From Burkholderiales bacterium (GTDB taxonomy: Bacteria; Pseudomonadota; Gammaproteobacteria; Burkholderiales; JAEUOS01): 64,000 bases of DNA. The stretch lies in the NCBI GenBank assembly GCA_016790635.1, contig JAEUOR010000013.1, positions 1-64,000 on the forward strand, given 5' to 3'. Of the stretch, positions 45,037 through 53,003 are shown in pieces (the stretch's first letter is position 1; every line of letters starts with the position of its first letter). Position numbers and translations under genes: made by a program. The notes below the pieces were generated by a model that was not told where the DNA came from, did no database searches, and worked only from the letters and a program-made list of their open reading frames with translations.

Positions 45037-47736
45037 ATGAAGATCATCAAATGGCTGGGAATCGCGCTTGGCGCGATCATTGTGCTGGTCGCGGCCGCGC
45101 TGGCGATCATCGCGGCGACCTTCGACCCCAACCGCTACAAGGACGACATCACGCGCCTGGTCAAGGAAAAGAAGAACCGCACCCTGGCCATCCCGGGCAA
45201 CATCAGCCTCAAGGTGTTTCCCAAGATCGGTGTCGAATTGGGGCAGGTGACACTCTCTGAACTGGCCAGCGACCGGCAATTCATGAAGCTCGAGCGCGCC
45301 CGTGTGTTCGTGGAGCTCATGCCGCTCCTGGGCAAGAAGCTCATCGTCGACAAGGTCGAGGTTGACGGCCTGGCGGCCAACGTCATCCGCGGCAAGGACG
45401 GGAAGTTCAATTTCGACGACCTGTTGGCCAAGGACGACAAGCCTCAGGAGCAGATCAAGTTCGACGTCGAGGGCATCAAGGTCTCAGGCGGCAGCGTCAC
45501 CTATTCGGACCTGGCGAGCGGGCAGTCGGCAAAGATCGATCAATTGACGCTTGCCACCGGGCGCATAGCCGACAAGGTACCGACCCGGGTGGACCTCTCG
45601 GCCAAAGTCGAAGGCGCGCGGCCGGCGATGAGCGCGCAGGTGAGCTTAGCCGGTGCCCTGGTCTTTGATCTGGAGAAGAAGAGTTACGCCTTCACGACCC
45701 TGGAAGCCAAGGCCACCGGGTCGGCGCGCCAGGCCGCGACCAAGGCCGCCAAGGGTTTCGAACTGGCCGGGCTCGATGCGAAGATCTCCGCTGGCGACCT
45801 CAAGATCGACGGCAAGACCTTGGGCGTCGAGGCGCAGAAGATCGCCCTGGAGGCGAAGGGCACGCTGGATCGCGAGCCTTTCGAATTGAAGCTGGCCTCA
45901 CCCAAACTTTCGGCCAATGCAGGCAAGCAGTCGATGGTGGCCGAGAAGATCGCGCTGGAAGCAAAAGGCCGACGCGGCAACGAGGCCGGCAGCGTCAAGC
46001 TCGATGCAAGCCGCTTCGAGCTGGATTCGGCAAGCCACAAGCTGGCCGTGGAGGGTCTCGCCGCCAGCGGGTCCGGTGCGATGCCCGGCCTGCTACTGAA
46101 CGATTTCAAGGCGCGTGCGCCCAAGTTGATCGTCAACCTGGCCGGCGGCCAGATCGCGCTCGACGGGGTGAACGTGTCGATCAACGGCAAGAAGGGCGAG
46201 GACAACTTCGACCTGAAGGTCGACGCGCCCAAGCTGGCCGTCAGCAAGGACAGCGCCTCAGGCGAGGCGGTAACCGGCAGCATCAAGGTGACCGGGCGCG
46301 ACGCGCTGGACGCGAAGTTCAGCCTGGGCGAGGTGCGCGGCAGCGCCAAGGCTCTGGCCATCGGCCGGGTCGCGGTGGACATCGCGCAGTCGAAGTTCGG
46401 CGAATCCAGCGTCAGCGGCAGCATCAATACCGCGCTCAACGCCAACCTGGAGGCGCGCCAGTTCGACCTGCCGCGCATCGTCGCCGACCTGACCGTTGCC
46501 AATCCGCAGATGCCGATGAAGAGCGTCAAGCTGCCGATCACCGGCAGCGCGCGCAGCGACCTGGCGCGCGAGACCGCGAGCGCGGACCTCGCGATCAAGT
46601 TCGACGAGAGCAACATCGCCGCCAAGGCCGGGGTGTCGCGCTTCAAGGCGCCGGCCATCAACTTCGATGTGGGCATCGATCGGCTCAACGTCGACAAGTA
46701 CTTTCCGCCCAAGCCGCCCGGCGCGCCCAAAGGCAACGAACCCGAGAAGCCGATCGATCTGGCGGGACTGAAGGATCTCAACGCCAGCGGCACGGTCAAG
46801 GTCGGACAGTTGCAGGTCAACAACGTCAAGGCAGCCAATGTCACGCTGGTCATCAAGGCCGCCGGCGGCAAGGTCGACGTCAACCCCATGAACGCCGGCC
46901 TCTACCAGGGTACGCTGGCCGGGTCGGTCAGCGTCAATGCGCAGAACAACAGTTTCGCGATCCGCCAGAACCTGACCGGGGTCAACATCAACCCGCTCAT
47001 GGTCGATGCGATCAACAAGGACATCCTCGAGGGGCGCGGCAACATCGTGCTCGACCTGACGACAGCCGGCACCACCGTGTCCGCGCTCAAGAAAGCCCTG
47101 GGCGGCTCGGCATCGATCAACCTGAAGGACGGCGCCTACAAGGGCGTCAACCTGGCCAAGTCGTTCCGCGAGGCCAGGGCTGCGCTGTCGCTTTCGAAAA
47201 ACAGGATGCAGGAGGCGCGACGGGAGGACAAGACCGATTTCACGGAAATGAAGATCTCCGCGCAGATCAAGAACGGTGTGGCCACGTCCAACGACCTGGA
47301 CGCCAAGTCGCCTTTCCTGCGCTTGGGCGGCGAGGGCAAGGTCGACATCGGCGGCGGCACGATGGACTATCTGGCGCGCGCCACCGTCGTCAACACCTCC
47401 GGCGGCCAGGATGCCAAGGACCTGGCGCAATTGAAGGGCCTGACGGTGCCGGTCAAGATCAACGGACCGCTCGAGGCCATCAAGTACGACATCCAGTACG
47501 GCGCCATCGCCGGCAGCCTGGTCACCGAAAAGGCCAAGGATGCCGTGCAGGACAAGGTCAAGGATGCGCTCGGCAGCCGGCTGGGCTTGAAGAAGCCCGA
47601 CGCGCCTGCCCCGGCCGGCCAGCAGCCGGCGCCGGCGGGTCAGCCCGCTCCCGCACAGCCAAGCGCGCCGGCGCAGCAGCCGAAGTCGGCTGAAGACCGC
47701 GCCAAGGAGCGCTTGAAGGGACTGCTTGGCCGCTAG
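45037..47736 (+). CDS. AsmA family protein
   Basis: This 899-residue protein of the AsmA/bridge-like superfamily is thought to act in lipid movement or outer-membrane homeostasis. One N-terminal membrane helix (about 6-28) is followed by a long periplasmic, Lys- and Gly-rich beta region. The AsmA N-terminal segment TFDPNRYKDDITRLVKEKKN and the C-terminal domain (VNINPLMVDAINKDILEGRG; GRGNIVLDLTTAGTTVSALKK) are clear. The last 60 residues are a Pro/Ala/Gln tail. The 3' end overlaps mutY by 11 bp. Confidence 0.9.
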   Translation: MKIIKWLGIALGAIIVLVAAALAIIAATFDPNRYKDDITRLVKEKKNRTLAIPGNISLKVFPKIGVELGQVTLSELASDRQFMKLERARVFVELMPLLGKKLIVDKVEVDGLAANVIRGKDGKFNFDDLLAKDDKPQEQIKFDVEGIKVSGGSVTYSDLASGQSAKIDQLTLATGRIADKVPTRVDLSAKVEGARPAMSAQVSLAGALVFDLEKKSYAFTTLEAKATGSARQAATKAAKGFELAGLDAKISAGDLKIDGKTLGVEAQKIALEAKGTLDREPFELKLASPKLSANAGKQSMVAEKIALEAKGRRGNEAGSVKLDASRFELDSASHKLAVEGLAASGSGAMPGLLLNDFKARAPKLIVNLAGGQIALDGVNVSINGKKGEDNFDLKVDAPKLAVSKDSASGEAVTGSIKVTGRDALDAKFSLGEVRGSAKALAIGRVAVDIAQSKFGESSVSGSINTALNANLEARQFDLPRIVADLTVANPQMPMKSVKLPITGSARSDLARETASADLAIKFDESNIAAKAGVSRFKAPAINFDVGIDRLNVDKYFPPKPPGAPKGNEPEKPIDLAGLKDLNASGTVKVGQLQVNNVKAANVTLVIKAAGGKVDVNPMNAGLYQGTLAGSVSVNAQNNSFAIRQNLTGVNINPLMVDAINKDILEGRGNIVLDLTTAGTTVSALKKALGGSASINLKDGAYKGVNLAKSFREARAALSLSKNRMQEARREDKTDFTEMKISAQIKNGVATSNDLDAKSPFLRLGGEGKVDIGGGTMDYLARATVVNTSGGQDAKDLAQLKGLTVPVKINGPLEAIKYDIQYGAIAGSLVTEKAKDAVQDKVKDALGSRLGLKKPDAPAPAGQQPAPAGQPAPAQPSAPAQQPKSAEDRAKERLKGLLGR

Positions 47737-48856
47737 GCAGGCTCCGCAGGGGCGCGCGTTCTCGGCACGCATCGTTGCCTGGCAGGCGCGCCATGGGCGC
47801 CACGACCTGCCCTGGCAGGGTACGCGCGACGCCTACCGCATCTGGGTGTCGGAGATCATGCTGCAGCAGACGCAGGTGGCCGCGGTGATCGGCTATTACG
47901 CGCGCTTCCTGGATCGCTTTCCGGATGTGCGGGCACTGGCTGCCGCCGACCTCGACCATGTCATGCAGTCCTGGAGCGGGCTGGGCTACTACAGCCGCGC
48001 GCGCAACCTGCACCGCGCCGCGCAAACCGTGATGCATGTCCATGGCGGGAAGTTTCCGGACTCTCCCGAAGCGCTCGCCGCGCTGCCGGGGATCGGGCGC
48101 TCGACGGCGGCGGCGATCGCCTGCTTCGCCTACGGTCGCCGCGCCGCGATTCTCGATGGCAACGTCAAGCGGGTGTTGGCGCGACAGTTCGGGGTTGCGG
48201 GTTATCCGGGCAGTGGCCCGGTCGAAGCCCGGCTGTGGCGCCTGGCCGAGGAACAGCTTCCGCAGAAAAGCGTGGAGGGCTACACGCAGGGACTGATGGA
48301 TCTGGGGGCCACCCTATGTGTTCGCGGGGTTCCCGCCTGTTCGCGCTGTCCGGTGGCCGACACATGCGTCGCCCTGCGGACCGGCCGCACCGCCTCGCTG
48401 CCGGAGCGCAAGCCGGCACGCGCGATCCCGCACAAGCAGTGCGTGATGCCGATCATCCGGGACCGCAGCGCCGTGCTGCTCCATAAGCGAGCGCCGACCG
48501 GCATCTGGGGCGGCCTCCTGTGCCTGCCCGAATGCGCCGACATGGCCGCGGCAAGATCATTCTGCGAAGCCTTGGGCGGGGACTGGGCCGCGCGCCGCGA
48601 ACTGGCGCCGGTCGAGCATGGTTTCACCCACTACCGTCTCACGATCCGGCCGCTGGAAGTGCGGCTTGAGCGGAAGGCAGGCTTGGTCGCCGATACGACT
48701 GGCCACTGGCTGATGCTCGGTGAGGCGGCCGCAGCGGCGCTGCCTGCGCCGGTCAAGAAAATCCTTGTCGGAATCGCGGCGCAGTCTCCGGCGCCGGCTG
48801 CCCGGACCGGGCCGGCCGCGCGTCCTCGGACAGGCGCAAAGCGGCGCGCCGGCTGA
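47726..48856 (+). CDS. mutY: A/G-specific adenine glycosylase
   Basis: This enzyme removes adenine mispaired with 8-oxoguanine, complementing MutM encoded at 20.5 kb. The 376-residue protein has SEIMLQQTQVAAVI with the catalytic Glu, the helix-hairpin-helix LPGIGRSTAAAIACFA, the catalytic Asp in ILDGNVKRVLAR, the cluster motif CVRGVPACSRCPVADTC (four Cys), and a C-terminal NUDIX-like 8-oxoG recognition domain. The start is a TTG at 47726 with GAAGGG 5 bp upstream, inside the end of the AsmA gene. Confidence 0.94.
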   Translation: MAARQAPQGRAFSARIVAWQARHGRHDLPWQGTRDAYRIWVSEIMLQQTQVAAVIGYYARFLDRFPDVRALAAADLDHVMQSWSGLGYYSRARNLHRAAQTVMHVHGGKFPDSPEALAALPGIGRSTAAAIACFAYGRRAAILDGNVKRVLARQFGVAGYPGSGPVEARLWRLAEEQLPQKSVEGYTQGLMDLGATLCVRGVPACSRCPVADTCVALRTGRTASLPERKPARAIPHKQCVMPIIRDRSAVLLHKRAPTGIWGGLLCLPECADMAAARSFCEALGGDWAARRELAPVEHGFTHYRLTIRPLEVRLERKAGLVADTTGHWLMLGEAAAAALPAPVKKILVGIAAQSPAPAARTGPAARPRTGAKRRAG

Positions 48857-48862
48857 CGCGGC

Positions 48863-49462
48863 CTACGCCTTCAATCCCTGCTGCTCGAGAAAGCGCTTGA
48901 GGATCGCAAGCCGCGTACTCGCGTCTTCGATTTCCAGGAGCCGCTGGCGCGCCAGGGGCGGAATCGGCAGCACTTCGGCCAAGCGAAACGAGAGCCAGCG
49001 GGCATCGTCGAAATCATGCGGTGGCGGCAGCAGTTCGGCCGGCAGTCGGGGCAGGAGCGCGCGCAAGAGGTCGGCGCAGGCCGCGTATTCCTCCGACAAC
49101 GCAAGCGCGGGTTCGGCGGCAAGGAGGGTGACCCGCGCGCGCACGAGGCCGTCGGACTGGATGCGTGTTTCCTCGATGCGAAAACGTTCGCCGCCGCGTG
49201 TCACCAGATTCAGTACTCCCAGCTGCTGCATGTCGCACGCAACGATGCTCGCCAGGCAACCGAGCGCGTGCGGCACGGCGGGCGCGCCGACTTCTGCGCC
49301 TTCCCGGATCAGGCAAACGCCGAAAGGCGCCGAGGCTTTCAGACAGGCACGCGCCATGTCCATGTAGCGCGCTTCGAAAACCTTGAGCGGCAAGGCGCCG
49401 CCCGGGAAGAGCACCGTGCCGAGCGGGAAGATCGGCAGGTCAGGGATTTCGGCGGCGCTCAC
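48863..49462 (-). CDS. LON substrate-binding (N-terminal) domain protein
   Basis: This 199-residue stand-alone LON N-domain protein has the opening LPIFPLGTVLFPGGALPLKVFE and MDMARACLKASAPFGVCLI typical of PF02190. No ATPase or protease domain. Such proteins are thought to be substrate or adaptor binders but are not well characterised. The GTG start overlaps the rapZ stop by 4 bp. The gene converges on mutY, 6 bp apart. Confidence 0.88.
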   Translation of the reverse strand: MSAAEIPDLPIFPLGTVLFPGGALPLKVFEARYMDMARACLKASAPFGVCLIREGAEVGAPAVPHALGCLASIVACDMQQLGVLNLVTRGGERFRIEETRIQSDGLVRARVTLLAAEPALALSEEYAACADLLRALLPRLPAELLPPPHDFDDARWLSFRLAEVLPIPPLARQRLLEIEDASTRLAILKRFLEQQGLKA

Positions 49463-50340
49463 GCGCTGCGGATCTCGCGGTGCCGCACCAGCACTTCGGC
49501 GATGGTCGCGCCGCCACCGCGCGCGCCAAAGCGCGTCGCCAGGTGCTCGGCGAAATACACGGAGCGATGCTGGCCGCCGGTGCAGCCGATGGCGACGGTC
49601 AGGTAGTGGCGGTTGTCGCGCGCGTAGGCGGGCAGCCACTTGGCGACCAGCGTCTCGATGTCTGCCAGCATGTCCTGGGCGGCGGGCGTGGCGTCGAGAA
49701 AGGCCACGACCGGCGCGTCGCGGCCGGTCAGCGGTCGCAACTGCGGGTCATAGAACGGGTTAGGCAGGGGGCGCACGTCGAAGACCAGATCGGCGTCCAG
49801 GGGAATGCCGTTCTTGAAGCCGAACGAGGTGAAGACCAGCGTCAGGTCGGCGCGCCCGGGCCGGAGGAAATCCTTGAGCCAGTCGCGCAGGGTGTTCGGG
49901 CGCAGATCGCTGGTGTCGACATGGTGCGCAAGCGGCTGCAGGTCGGCCAGCAACTCGCGTTCATGGTTGATGTACTCGGGGATGGTCGCGGTACCGTCGT
50001 CGAGCGGGTGGCGCCGGCGTGTCTCGGAAAAGCGCTTGATCAGGGTCTCGGTCTTGGCATCGAGAAAAAGAACGCGCACGTCGATGCCATAGAACGACAG
50101 GTTGGAGAGGTACTGCGGCAGGTCCGCCAGGCCCCGGCGCACCGAATCGGTGACCGCGGCGGTGCGTGCGTCGACCGCGACGGCCACCTTGTCACGTCCG
50201 GCTTCACGCAGCGTGGCCACCAATTCAGGCAATAGTGCGGCCGGCAGGTTGTCGACGCAGTAATAGCCGACATCCTCCAGCACCGCGAGCGCGACGCTCT
50301 TGCCCGATCCGGAAAGCCCGGTGACGACGACCAGTTGCAT
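49459..50340 (-). CDS. rapZ: RNase adapter protein RapZ
   Basis: This P-loop protein, in enterobacteria, steers RNase E to the small RNA GlmZ and so controls amino-sugar synthesis. The 293-residue protein has Walker A GLSGSGKSVAL, the RRRHPLDD and NHERELL segments, FTSFGFKNGIP, and the C-terminal CTGGQHRSVYFAEHL signature. Its ATG lies 23 bp after the last unit of the tandem terminator array, so read-through or a promoter within the array would be needed for expression. Confidence 0.94.
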   Translation of the reverse strand: MQLVVVTGLSGSGKSVALAVLEDVGYYCVDNLPAALLPELVATLREAGRDKVAVAVDARTAAVTDSVRRGLADLPQYLSNLSFYGIDVRVLFLDAKTETLIKRFSETRRRHPLDDGTATIPEYINHERELLADLQPLAHHVDTSDLRPNTLRDWLKDFLRPGRADLTLVFTSFGFKNGIPLDADLVFDVRPLPNPFYDPQLRPLTGRDAPVVAFLDATPAAQDMLADIETLVAKWLPAYARDNRHYLTVAIGCTGGQHRSVYFAEHLATRFGARGGGATIAEVLVRHREIRSA

Positions 50341-50363
50341 GCACGCCAGTTTGCCGGAAAATG

Positions 50364-50596
50364 AAAAAGGGCGCATCGCAGTGCGCCCCTTTTCGACAAA
50401 AAGGGCGCATCGCAGTGCGCCCCTTTTCGACAAAAAGGGCGCATCGCAGTGCGCCCCTTTTCGACAAAAAGGGCGCATCGCAGTACGCCCCTTTTCGACA
50501 AAAAGGGCGCATCGCAGTACGCCCCTTTTCGACAAAAAGGGCGCATCGCAGTACGCCCCTTTTCGACAAAAAGGGCGCACCGCAGTGCGCCCTTTG
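50364..50596 (-). repeat. Seven tandem 34-bp units, each an intrinsic-terminator hairpin
   Basis: Units begin at 50364, 50398, 50432, 50466, 50500, 50534 and 50568; the last is incomplete (29 bp). Each holds a 7-bp inverted repeat GGGCGCA/TGCGCCC with a 6-nt loop, flanked by AAAAA and TTTT, so it reads as a terminator on either strand. Units 4-6 have GTAC for GTGC; on the minus strand this gives a G-U pair and keeps the stem, on the plus strand an A-C mismatch. The array follows the PsiF-type gene (17 bp after its stop) and precedes rapZ. Confidence 0.95.
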
Positions 50597-50613
50597 GAGA
50601 AGGACTGTCTGAC

Positions 50614-50901
50614 TTACTTGGACAGGCAATCCGACATGAACTTCTTGCGATCGTCGCCCTTCATCTTCTTGTCGCCGGCTTCCTTGTTGCAGGACTTCAT
50701 TTTTTCCTGCTGCGCCTTTTTCTTGTCCGACAGGCAGGTCTTCATGAACGCCTTGCGATCATCGCCTTTCTTGCCTTCGGCGGCCTTGTTGCACTCGGCC
50801 ATCTTGGTCTGCTGTTTCGAGGGCTCTTTCTTGTCCTGGGCCAGGGCCGGGGTCGCGGCCAGCGGCAGGGCGAGCATGAGGGTGGCGAGAAGCTTGGTCA
50901 T
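50614..50901 (-). CDS. PsiF repeat-containing secreted small protein
   Basis: This 95-residue protein has a signal peptide (about 21 residues, ending ALA) and two PsiF-type repeats, each with a Cys-anchored helical pair (KMAECNKAAEGKKGDDRKAF and MKSCNKEAGDKKMKGDDRKKF). It is very Lys-rich. PsiF was named for phosphate-starvation induction in E. coli; its biochemical role is unknown. The gene sits between hprK and rapZ, which are usually adjacent. Confidence 0.9.
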   Translation of the reverse strand: MTKLLATLMLALPLAATPALAQDKKEPSKQQTKMAECNKAAEGKKGDDRKAFMKTCLSDKKKAQQEKMKSCNKEAGDKKMKGDDRKKFMSDCLSK

Positions 50902-50946
50902 CGGGGTTTCCTCTCTTTAGTTTGATGGACGGGAACTGCAACTCGG

Positions 50947-50955
50947 ATTAGAGCA
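50947..50955 (-). promoter_or_regulatory. Possible extended -10 promoter of the PsiF-type gene
   Basis: The minus strand reads TGC-TCTAAT 46 bp before the PsiF-type ATG, five of six -10 bases with the TGn extension. It overlaps the foot of a hairpin at the hprK stop. Confidence 0.35.
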
Positions 50956-50969
50956 CGCTTCCGCGCTCT
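50950..50969 (-). other. Hairpin at the end of hprK
   Basis: An inverted repeat of 8 bp including one G-U pair (AGAGCGCG/CGTGCTCT on the minus strand) with a GAAG loop starts at the hprK stop. It has no T run, so it is not a standard terminator; it could stabilise the hprK mRNA end or mark a processing site. Confidence 0.4.
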
Positions 50970-51910
50970 CAGCCATCGTCCATGGCGGACTGCTGGCGCG
51001 CCATGAAGTCGGCCATGGTGTCCACGCCGCGCAGGTGCAGGATGGTGTTGCGCACGGCGGCCTCGACCAAGACCGCGAGATTGCGACCGGCCGCCACCGG
51101 GATGCTGACACGGCGCACCTGCACCCCCATGACTTCCTGGAAGTTGGCATTGAGCGGCAGTCGCTCGTAGTCGGCATGCGCCGCTGCCGAAGGCCGCTCC
51201 AGGTGCACGATGAGCTTCAGGTTCATCTTCGGACGCACGGCGGTCTCGCCGAAGATCGCCTTGATGTCCAGCAGTCCGAGGCCGCGCACCTCCAGCAGGT
51301 CCTTCAGGAGCGGCGGGCAACGGCCCTCGATGGTGCGCGGCGCGATCCTGGTCAGTTCGACGACATCATCGGCGACCAGTCCGTGACCACGGCTGATGAG
51401 TTCCAGCCCGAGTTCGCTCTTGCCGAGGCCGGATTCGCCAGTGATCAGCACGCCCAGCCCCAGCACGTCCATGAGCACGCCGTGCGAGGTCGACTTCTCG
51501 GCCAGGAGCTTGGTCAGATACACGCGCAGCATGTCGATCACGCTCGCGGCGCCGGTCGGCGTGGTGAACACCGGCACGCCGTGCTGCACGCAGGAATCGA
51601 TCACCAGGGGGGGCACCCCCAGCCCATCGGCGACGACGAGCGCCGGAGGCTTGCCGGAGAGCAGTTCGGTCAGGTAATGCTGCTGGCGATTGATCGACAG
51701 CGCGGCGAGGTAGTCGTTCTCCGGCTTGCCGATGACCTGGATGCGATCCTTGTGGATCAGGTTCAGGTGGCCGATCATGTCCGCGACCGCATGCGTCGCG
51801 TAGGCGTCGGGGTTGAGCGTGTTGGCGCCGTGCTCTTCGCCGGCCGCCCAGGACAGCGAGAGTTCCTCGGCGGTGTCGTCGAACAGCGCCCTAAGGCTTA
51901 AGGTTTGCAT
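50969..51910 (-). CDS. hprK: HPr kinase/phosphorylase
   Basis: This enzyme phosphorylates and dephosphorylates HPr on its regulatory Ser. The 313-residue protein has Walker A GESGLGKSELGLELI (158-165), the catalytic His in TSHGVLMDVLG (His143) and the HprK signature around LLEVRGLGLLDIKAIFG. In betaproteobacteria HprK stands beside PtsN in a regulatory rather than sugar-uptake PTS. It overlaps ptsN by 20 bp. Confidence 0.96.
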   Translation of the reverse strand: MQTLSLRALFDDTAEELSLSWAAGEEHGANTLNPDAYATHAVADMIGHLNLIHKDRIQVIGKPENDYLAALSINRQQHYLTELLSGKPPALVVADGLGVPPLVIDSCVQHGVPVFTTPTGAASVIDMLRVYLTKLLAEKSTSHGVLMDVLGLGVLITGESGLGKSELGLELISRGHGLVADDVVELTRIAPRTIEGRCPPLLKDLLEVRGLGLLDIKAIFGETAVRPKMNLKLIVHLERPSAAAHADYERLPLNANFQEVMGVQVRRVSIPVAAGRNLAVLVEAAVRNTILHLRGVDTMADFMARQQSAMDDG

Positions 51911-52382
51911 CGGCCCGGTGCATGGTCAGCTGTTGGTGCACGCTGGCGGCATCCGGCAGGGTGGCCAGGAGCGAACGGGAGGCCTCGTCGGCGAACAGTT
52001 CGGCCAACGCGGCGAGTATCTGCAGGTGCGCCTCGGTGGCTTTCTCGGGCACCAGGACGAAGAACAGCAGGTTCACCGGCAGGCCGTCCGGGGCCTCGAA
52101 CGGGATCGCTTCCTTGAGGCGAAAGAAGGCGCCCACCGGGGCTGCCAGCTTGGGGATGCGTCCGTGCGGAATCGCAACCCCCTGACCGAGCCCGGTCGAG
52201 CCCAGCCGCTCGCGCGCGAACAGGCTGTCGAACACGGTCGCCCGCGCGATGCCCTGATGGTGCTGGAACATCAATCCGGCTTCGTCGAAAACCCGCTTCT
52301 TGCTTGCCAGATCGAGGTCTAGCGCGACATTGGTCGGGGGCAGGAGCCGGGCGATCGTCGATGGATTGGCGGTGGCGTTCAT
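51891..52382 (-). CDS. ptsN: Nitrogen-regulatory PTS IIA protein
   Basis: This 163-residue IIA(Ntr) domain protein accepts phosphate on His73 in GQGVAIPHGRIPKL. It has no fused transporter domain, so its role is regulatory (potassium transport, nitrogen and carbon control in other bacteria). It follows hpf and precedes hprK, in the usual rpoN-linked order. Confidence 0.95.
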   Translation of the reverse strand: MNATANPSTIARLLPPTNVALDLDLASKKRVFDEAGLMFQHHQGIARATVFDSLFARERLGSTGLGQGVAIPHGRIPKLAAPVGAFFRLKEAIPFEAPDGLPVNLLFFVLVPEKATEAHLQILAALAELFADEASRSLLATLPDAASVHQQLTMHRADANLKP

Positions 52383-52448
52383 GCGAACGCGGCGCCGGAG
52401 CTCTTGGCTCGCGACGCCGCGAAAGTCTGGGGAGGAATCGGGCGCGAG

Positions 52449-52454
52449 ATTATA
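52449..52454 (-). promoter_or_regulatory. Candidate -10 box before ptsN
   Basis: The minus strand has a perfect TATAAT 67 bp before the ptsN ATG, in the 94-bp gap after hpf. No good -35 box is seen 16-18 bp further upstream, so an internal promoter for ptsN-hprK is plausible but unproven. Confidence 0.42.
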
Positions 52455-52476
52455 CGCCCGGGTGTCGCCGCGCGGA

Positions 52477-52797
52477 TCAGTTCAGCTGAGCGCGCTTCAA
52501 GGGCTCGTGCTGATGGTTCTGGGCCCGATCCTTGTGCTTCAGGATCTGCCGGTCGAGCTTGTCGGCAAGGGTGTCAATGGCCGCGTAGAGGTTCTCGTCA
52601 ACGGTTTCGACAAAGATGTCCCGTCCTCGGACATGAACGTTGACTTCGGCCTTCTGGGCCATTTTTTCGACCGACAGGATGACGCTCACGTCGATGACGT
52701 GATCGAAATGCCGGTTGATGCGCGAGAGTTTGGAATGTACATAGTCGCGGATGGCGGGTGTGACGGTGACATGGTGCCCGCTGACTTTGAAATTCAT
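52477..52797 (-). CDS. hpf: Ribosome hibernation-promoting factor, short form
   Basis: This 106-residue HPF/RaiA protein binds the 30S decoding channel in stationary phase. It has [20 protein letters not shown] at the N-terminus and [20 protein letters not shown]. It lacks the C-terminal dimerisation domain of long HPF. The ATG at 52797 has AAGGAG close upstream; a longer open frame to 52851 was not used. Confidence 0.95.
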   Translation of the reverse strand: MNFKVSGHHVTVTPAIRDYVHSKLSRINRHFDHVIDVSVILSVEKMAQKAEVNVHVRGRDIFVETVDENLYAAIDTLADKLDRQILKHKDRAQNHQHEPLKRAQLN

Positions 52798-52875
52798 GTT
52801 TTCTCCTTGACATGCGCGGTCGGACGGCAACCGCTTGTTCCGGTTTGCCATGAGATGCCCAGGGACATTCTTACG

Positions 52876-52897
52876 GCGCCGGCGCCGATTTTTTTAA
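52876..52897 (+). terminator. Terminator-like hairpin on the plus strand between rpoN and hpf
   Basis: CGGCG/CGCCG with a CCGG loop is followed by ATTTTTTT on the plus strand, although both neighbouring genes run on the minus strand. It would stop antisense transcription entering rpoN; on the minus strand the same site is a stem preceded by an A run. The rest of the 206-bp gap shows nothing I recognise. Confidence 0.5.
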
Positions 52898-53003
52898 CAG
52901 GACGGTTGAAGTGGCTGGTTTGGGGGCGCAGGTCTTGCAGGATTCCCTGGTCGGGCTAGCTCGCGACTCCGGCCTCTCGCAGGCCGTGCCGAGGCATGTC
53001 CGG

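Noticed and set aside
50364..50596. CRISPR array
   Set aside because: The repeat units are directly contiguous with no unique spacers, and no cas genes are near; each unit is a terminator hairpin.
50300..50629. Open reading frames through the 34-bp repeats (FDKKGA- and KRAHRS-type peptides on both strands)
   Set aside because: 34 is not a multiple of 3, so each repeat array reads through in all frames without stops; the peptides are an artefact of the terminator repeats.
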